Of a DNA stretch of 64,000 nucleotides, positions 59,435-64,000 are shown one piece after another. The position numbers were made by a program, and so were the translations under genes. Under the pieces are notes generated by a model, which did no database searches, was not told the DNA's origin, and worked only from the letters and a program-made list of their open reading frames with translations. The stretch spans positions 124,001 through 188,000 of the forward strand of contig NZ_AUBQ01000006.1 in NCBI RefSeq assembly GCF_000429325.1. The letters are read 5' to 3'. The DNA is from Fundidesulfovibrio putealis DSM 16056 (GTDB lineage: Bacteria; Desulfobacterota; Desulfovibrionia; Desulfovibrionales; Desulfovibrionaceae). How positions within the stretch are numbered: the stretch's first letter is position 1; every line of letters starts with the position of its first letter.

Positions 59435-61600
59435 TTACTTCCTCCGCTTGAACAGCTTCTCCAGGTCCTTCTTGTCCCAATTCACCACCACCGGCCTGCC
59501 GTGGGGGCAGTAGTCCCGGTCTTTCGTGGTGCTCCAGGCCTCCAGCAGGGCCAGCGCTTCGTCTTCGGCCAGGGCGTCGCCCGCCTTGATGGCCGCCTTG
59601 CAACTCATCACAGCCCACAGATCGGCCATGCTTCCCGCCTGTCCGGTCACGGCCTCCCTCAAAAACTCCTTGGCCTGTCCGGTGGTCAGAAGCGGCGGAA
59701 TCCCCCTTACGGACACCGACCCCGGCTTGGGGGCCTGCATCTGGAAGCCGAGCGCGGTCAGGTCCGGCCACAGGGCCGTCAGCTTCTTCTGCTCCGATGG
59801 GTGCAGGGTCATCTCGAAGGGGATGGCCAGGGGTTGGCTCTGTCCGCGCGTGTGGGAGGCGCGCATCTTGTCGAACAGCACCCGCTCGTGCGCCGCGTGC
59901 TGGTCCAGGAGTGCGAGGCCCTCTCCGGCCAGACGCAGCACCAGGTACGTTCCCGCCACCTGGCCCAGGTACTCCACGCCGCCCACGGAGCGGCTTCTTT
60001 GGGTGCGTTGGCCATCAGCGGCCCGCTGCGTCGGCTGGTCCCGACGGTCGTCAAAGCTCTGGTCGCGTGTGGTTCTACCATCCGGCTGAGCCGCGCCGTA
60101 CTGGGCCGCTCCCGAATCGCGCAGGGCGGGCGGTTCGCGGAAACGCGCCACATGCGCTGCTGCCGGGCCGGTTTCCTCGTCCGGCAGGGCGTCCCGATCA
60201 CGCCAGGACTCTCCCCTGTCTGCTCCCCCGGCGTCAGGATGTCCGACGCCGCGACCTGCGCCCGAAATTCCGGAAGGCCCGGAAGGTGTATACCCGCTCT
60301 CCTCGCGCTCTGCTCCGCTCGGCGCGCCTGACTCCGTGCTGCGCGAGCGCATGCGCAAATACGCAGGCAGGTGGGCGTCGTCGGGCTGGCTCATGCGCCC
60401 GGACGAAAGCCCCGACGGCTCCAGGCGGGACGATGCGCCGTCTGCGTCCTGCCCCTCGCGGCCCACCTCGGTCAGGTAGTCGCGGTAGGTGGCGTATTTC
60501 GGGCCTTTGGACGCGGGCGGGATATCCAATTCGCCTTGTGGTTGCGCCGGGGCCAGGGACTCCCCCCGGTGGTCCAGCACGCTGGTCATGCGGGCCGAGG
60601 GCGCGCCCAGGTCCAGGGCGCGGGCCACCGCCGTGCGCACCAGGGTGAACAGGAGGCCCTCGTCGCGAAAACGCACTTCGGTCTTGGCCGGGTGCACGTT
60701 CACGTCCACCTCGCCCGGCCCGGTGGTGATGAACAGCGCCGCCACGGGATATTCGCGCGAGAGCATGCGCCCCTTGTAGGCCTCGCGCACGGCGCGCAGC
60801 AGCACGCGGTCCTGCACGGGGCGCCCGTTCACGTAGAAGAGCATCTTGTCGGCTCGGGCCTGCCCCACGTGCGAGAGCCCGGCGAATCCGGTGACGCGGC
60901 AGCCGTGCATGTCGGACTCCACAGGCACCAGGGCCTGGGTCACGGCTGGCGGCCACACGGCGGCAAGGCGCGACAGCAGGTTCTGCCCGGCCACGAAGCG
61001 CATGACCGGCTTTTCGCCGATGGTCAGCTTGAAGCCCACGTCCAGGCGCGACAGGGCCATGCGCTCCAGAACTTCCTGGCAGCGGCGCAGTTCCGTGGCC
61101 TGGGACTTCAGAAACTTGAGCCGCGCCGGGACGTTGGCGAACAGGTCGCGCACCTCGATGCGCGTGCCCTGCACCATGGCCGTGGGGCCTTCCTGGCGGA
61201 AATCGCCGAAGTGGACGTCCACCACGTGGGCATCGCTCCCGTCCTGGCTCTTGGAGGCCAGCCGCAGGCGAGACACCGAGGCGATGGAGGGCAGGGCCTC
61301 GCCGCGAAACCCGAACGTGGCGATGGACTCCAAATCCTCCACGGCGGTGAGCTTGCTGGTGGCGTGGCGGGTGAGCGCGAGGCGCATTTCTCCCTCGTCC
61401 ATGCCGCGCCCGTTGTCCTGCACCAGGATGAGCCCCACGCCGCCCCCGTCCAGGCTGACCTGCACCCGGTCCGCGCCCGCATCCAGGCTGTTTTCCACGA
61501 GTTCCTTGACGACGCTCGACGGGCGCTCTACCACCTCACCGGCGGCGATCTGGTTCTGAAGCGTGGGCGGCAGGACGCGAATGGTACGGTAGGCTTGCAT
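59435..61600 (-). CDS. mutL: DNA mismatch repair protein MutL
   Basis: A 721-residue MutL. N-terminal ATPase: ENSLDAGAD, DNGRGMDEG, GFRGEALPSIASV. A long proline/serine/glycine linker spans about 350-510. The C-domain has DQHAAHERVLFD, ACK-type SCKAAIKAGDAL and CPHGRP, so it is the endonuclease type, although the last acidic residue of DQHA(x)2E(x)4E is D. It cooperates with MutS in nicking the error strand. Divergent from alr with a 45-base gap. Confidence 0.95.
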   Translation of the reverse strand: MQAYRTIRVLPPTLQNQIAAGEVVERPSSVVKELVENSLDAGADRVQVSLDGGGVGLILVQDNGRGMDEGEMRLALTRHATSKLTAVEDLESIATFGFRGEALPSIASVSRLRLASKSQDGSDAHVVDVHFGDFRQEGPTAMVQGTRIEVRDLFANVPARLKFLKSQATELRRCQEVLERMALSRLDVGFKLTIGEKPVMRFVAGQNLLSRLAAVWPPAVTQALVPVESDMHGCRVTGFAGLSHVGQARADKMLFYVNGRPVQDRVLLRAVREAYKGRMLSREYPVAALFITTGPGEVDVNVHPAKTEVRFRDEGLLFTLVRTAVARALDLGAPSARMTSVLDHRGESLAPAQPQGELDIPPASKGPKYATYRDYLTEVGREGQDADGASSRLEPSGLSSGRMSQPDDAHLPAYLRMRSRSTESGAPSGAEREESGYTPSGPSGISGAGRGVGHPDAGGADRGESWRDRDALPDEETGPAAAHVARFREPPALRDSGAAQYGAAQPDGRTTRDQSFDDRRDQPTQRAADGQRTQRSRSVGGVEYLGQVAGTYLVLRLAGEGLALLDQHAAHERVLFDKMRASHTRGQSQPLAIPFEMTLHPSEQKKLTALWPDLTALGFQMQAPKPGSVSVRGIPPLLTTGQAKEFLREAVTGQAGSMADLWAVMSCKAAIKAGDALAEDEALALLEAWSTTKDRDYCPHGRPVVVNWDKKDLEKLFKRRK

Positions 61601-61645
61601 CGCCGCAAACTAACCGATCACGAACCATCCGGCAACGGAGCTGAC

Positions 61646-62773
61646 ATGAGCATTCTGTATAATAAGGTCACGGCGGTCATCGAACTGGCCAATATCGTTC
61701 ATAATTATCAGGTTCTGAGCGCCGCTTCCGGCTCGGGAGCCCCCATCGCCGTGATCAAGGCCGACGCCTACGGCCACGGGCTGTCCCAGGTGGCCCAGGT
61801 GCTGGCGGGCGCGGGCGCGGAAACCTTCGCCGTGGGCACCGTGGAGGAGGCCGTGGCCCTGCGCGGCACGGGCCATGCGCATCGCGTCATCGCCCTGCTG
61901 GGGCCTGTTGAGGACGCCGAGTACGCGGCCCTGTGGAGCGCGGGCGTGATCCCCTTCCTGCACACCTTCGAGCAGCTGGACCGGCTGGCGCAGCTTGAGA
62001 AGGCTCAGGACGAGGTGCTGCCGGTGGCCTTGAAGTTCGACACGGGCATGCGCCGCCTGGGCTTCACCCTGGCCGACGTCCCGGCCCTGGCCGAGCGGTT
62101 GAAGGCCATGAAGAACGTCCGGCTGGACATGGTCAGCTCGCACCTGGCTACGGCGGACGAGCCCGAGGCCTTCTCCTACGTGGCCGCCCAGGCCGAGGAG
62201 TTCGCGGCCATCCGTCGCGAGCTTGCGGCGCTGGGGCTTGCGCACACGGCCAACATAGCCAACTCCGCCGCCATCCTGGGCCACCCGGACCTGCACCTGG
62301 ACCAGCAGCGGGCCGGGATCGCCCTGTACGGCGGCAATCCCTTCCACGGCACCGAGCGCGAGGCGCTCGGGCGAGACCTCAAGCCGGCCATGAGCGTCAA
62401 GACGAAGATTCTGTCCGTCCACGGTCTGCGCGCCGGACAGAGTGTCAGCTACGGCTGCACCTACACCGCGCCGGAGGACAAGACCGTGGCCATCGTGGCG
62501 GCGGGCTACGCCGACGCCTACAGCCGCTCCTTGAGCGGCAAGGCGCAGATGTGCCTGAAGGGGCGCAGGGTGCCGGTGCTTGGCCGGGTGTGCATGCAGA
62601 TGTGCGCCGTGGACGTGACCGGCATGGAGGGCGTGCGGGCCGGGGACGACATCTGGCTCTTGGGCGGCGACGGCGAGGGGCGCATCACGCCCGAGGAACT
62701 GGCCGCCTGGTGGGGGACGATCACCTATGAGGTGTTCTGTTTGCTGGGGCTGAACAAGAGGGAGTTCGTCTAG
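61646..62773 (+). CDS. alr: Alanine racemase
   Basis: A 375-residue PLP enzyme making D-alanine for peptidoglycan. PLP lysine in VIKADAYGHG near residue 36; the catalytic tyrosine in SYGCTYTAPEDK; DTGMRRLG and GRVCMQM follow. ATG 61646. Followed by a strong terminator. Confidence 0.95.
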   Translation: MSILYNKVTAVIELANIVHNYQVLSAASGSGAPIAVIKADAYGHGLSQVAQVLAGAGAETFAVGTVEEAVALRGTGHAHRVIALLGPVEDAEYAALWSAGVIPFLHTFEQLDRLAQLEKAQDEVLPVALKFDTGMRRLGFTLADVPALAERLKAMKNVRLDMVSSHLATADEPEAFSYVAAQAEEFAAIRRELAALGLAHTANIANSAAILGHPDLHLDQQRAGIALYGGNPFHGTEREALGRDLKPAMSVKTKILSVHGLRAGQSVSYGCTYTAPEDKTVAIVAAGYADAYSRSLSGKAQMCLKGRRVPVLGRVCMQMCAVDVTGMEGVRAGDDIWLLGGDGEGRITPEELAAWWGTITYEVFCLLGLNKREFV

Positions 62774-62849
62774 ACGTATTGTGGATTTTGCAGTCGGTGC
62801 GGCCGAGTGACCTGAGCTGCACAGGACGCAACCCGACTCTGAATACAGG

Positions 62850-62889
62850 CGTGCCGCCGGGTCGATAGACCCGGCGGCACGCTTTTTTT
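62850..62889 (+). terminator. Intrinsic terminator after alr
   Basis: GTGCCGCCGGGT pairs with ACCCGGCGGCAC around CGATAG, followed by GC and seven T. Confidence 0.92.
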
Positions 62890-62905
62890 GTTGATTCGCT
62901 TAGGC

Positions 62906-64000
62906 TTAGCGGGCGCGCTTCTTCTCGAAGGTCACGCAGCGGATGCCCTCGCCCGCAAATCCCGGCCCGTAGCAGGCGTTGTCCGACACGCATTCGGCGG
63001 GCCGCACGTCACCCTCGCGCCAGCGCTTGATGAGCCCCGGCTCGCAGATCAGCGGGCGGCACATGGAAATATAGTCCACCAGACCCGTGCGGACAAGCTC
63101 CTGCGCCACATCCAGCGAGCGGATGCCGCCCACCAGCATCAGGGGCATGTCCGTCAGGCTGCGGCACAAGGCCGCTGCCTCGCGGTAGTAGACCTCCTGG
63201 TCCGGGATTTTGATTTTGCCTTTGCGCGCGGGCATGAAGGCCTCGCCAGCTGGCCTGCACCCGCCAGAAAGCTCCACGGCGTCAACCGACGCGTCGCGCA
63301 GCATGGCGACCACCTGGGCGCAGTCCTCCATGGTCAGGCCGTTCTCCACAAAGTCCCCGGTGTTTATCTTGGCCAGCACAGGATAATCCGGCCCCACGGC
63401 CTCCCGCACGCTGTGCACCACTTCCAGGAGCATCCGCGCCCGGTTCTCCAGTGCGCCGCCGTATTCGTCGGTGCGGGTGTTCCAGGCCGGGGAGAGGAAC
63501 TGGCTCAAGAGGTAACCGTGGGCTGCGTGAACCTGCACCGCGTCGTAGCCGGTGATTTTCGCGCGCGCGGCAGCCTTGGCGAAGGCGGTCACCAGGGCGG
63601 CGATGCCGGGCTTGTCCAGGGTGTCGCAGATGGATTGGCCGTCCACAAGGCAGGGGCTCGGCCCCACGGGACGAAGGCCGGTGAGCGCGGCGTTGCCCTG
63701 GTTTCCGGCGTGGGCCAGTTGCAAGGCTATTTTCCCTCCAGCGTCGTGGACGCCCTTGGCCATGGCGGCGAGGCCGGGAAGCAAAGCGTCCGAGTACGCG
63801 CCGACCTGTTTCAGGCCTGCCTGACCCTCGCGGGTGACAAAGGCGTGGCTGCTGATGATGAGGCCCACTTCGCCACGGGCCAGCTCGGCGACCATCTCCA
63901 CGAGGCGCGGCGTGACCGAGCCGTCGGACTCGGCAAGGCCCTCCCAAGTGGCGGAGCGCACGAAACGGTTGCGGAGGGACATGCCGTTTATGGTGGTGGC
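62906..64000 (-). CDS. Old Yellow Enzyme family NADH:flavin oxidoreductase (5' cut off)
   Basis: At least 364 residues of an OYE-type TIM barrel. RFVRSATWEGLAESDG, LAHAGNQGN and AAHGYLLSQFLSPAWNTRTDEYGGALENRARM with the FMN-site HxxH-type region are family-like; the C-terminal CVSDNACYGPG may bind a cluster-like motif only in part. The frame stays open to the right edge (reading TTING before MSLRN), as in intact members, so the start lies outside the window. Substrate unknown. Confidence 0.85.
   Translation of the reverse strand, partial: ATTINGMSLRNRFVRSATWEGLAESDGSVTPRLVEMVAELARGEVGLIISSHAFVTREGQAGLKQVGAYSDALLPGLAAMAKGVHDAGGKIALQLAHAGNQGNAALTGLRPVGPSPCLVDGQSICDTLDKPGIAALVTAFAKAAARAKITGYDAVQVHAAHGYLLSQFLSPAWNTRTDEYGGALENRARMLLEVVHSVREAVGPDYPVLAKINTGDFVENGLTMEDCAQVVAMLRDASVDAVELSGGCRPAGEAFMPARKGKIKIPDQEVYYREAAALCRSLTDMPLMLVGGIRSLDVAQELVRTGLVDYISMCRPLICEPGLIKRWREGDVRPAECVSDNACYGPGFAGEGIRCVTFEKKRAR

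Noticed and set aside
1-64000. CRISPR arrays, tRNA, rRNA or tmRNA
   Set aside because: No array of equal repeats and no T-loop-like or rRNA signature was seen by eye; a dedicated scan would be needed to exclude a small RNA gene.

Overview
The window reads as chromosomal DNA of a high-GC member of the Desulfovibrionaceae (Fundidesulfovibrio/Desulfovibrio-like delta-type sulfate reducer). This is inference from gene content and style: ATP-type PEP carboxykinase of the Desulfovibrio kind, large UbiD-family decarboxylase, LarE, DUF134 plus NifX-like protein, heptose genes of a Gram-negative envelope, dense GC-rich coding with short gaps, and dispersed GC-rich palindromic spacers. No rRNA, tRNA, CRISPR array, transposase or integrase was recognised.

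Layout. 0.2-12.6 kb: a FeeM-like acyltransferase, tRNA and envelope functions (TrmN6-like, MurJ, a cyclic-nucleotide-binding MscS channel, TatD), a stand-alone receiver protein, small secreted proteins, a heptose-1-phosphate adenylyltransferase coupled to a cysteine-cluster protein, and an anti-sigma kinase/antagonist pair. 12.8-18.5 kb: a dynamin-like GTPase, then rpsF-rpsR-rplI-dnaB and a phenylacetate-CoA ligase. 18.6-25.7 kb: two inverted copies of a 174-bp spacer repeat enclosing DUF456, thrC, a secreted 15-residue-repeat protein, a DUF457-like membrane protein, tlyA and yccF; then a rhodanese-ferritin fusion divergent from a rhodanese-MauE pair. 25.8-31.3 kb: a complete biotin operon read bioB-bioF-(BioH-like hydrolase)-bioC-bioDA, with BioD and BioA fused.

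31.5-45.4 kb: a DUF4079/SagB-type oxidoreductase pair, a small putative DNA-binding protein, LarE, a methyltransferase, an AI-2E exporter, a rhomboid protease, a 30-residue membrane protein, and a kinase-lipoprotein-activator operon resembling QseE-QseG-QseF whose activator has an altered GAFTGA loop. 45.6-51.3 kb: UbiD-like decarboxylase, a cNMP-binding protein, an acyl-CoA synthetase, a cupin and a deoxyhypusine-synthase-like enzyme.

51.4-54.8 kb is a compositional island: an AT-rich NACHT NTPase (NLR-like, probable phage-defence gene) and a DUF1571-like secreted protein. The DUF1571 segment lies between two roughly 85-bp direct repeats of the lysE upstream region. This is the best candidate for an unusual accessory system in the window. 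54.8-64 kb returns to core functions: LysE exporter, NifX-like and DUF134 proteins, PEP carboxykinase, HldD, MutL, alanine racemase and an Old Yellow Enzyme family gene cut off by the right edge.
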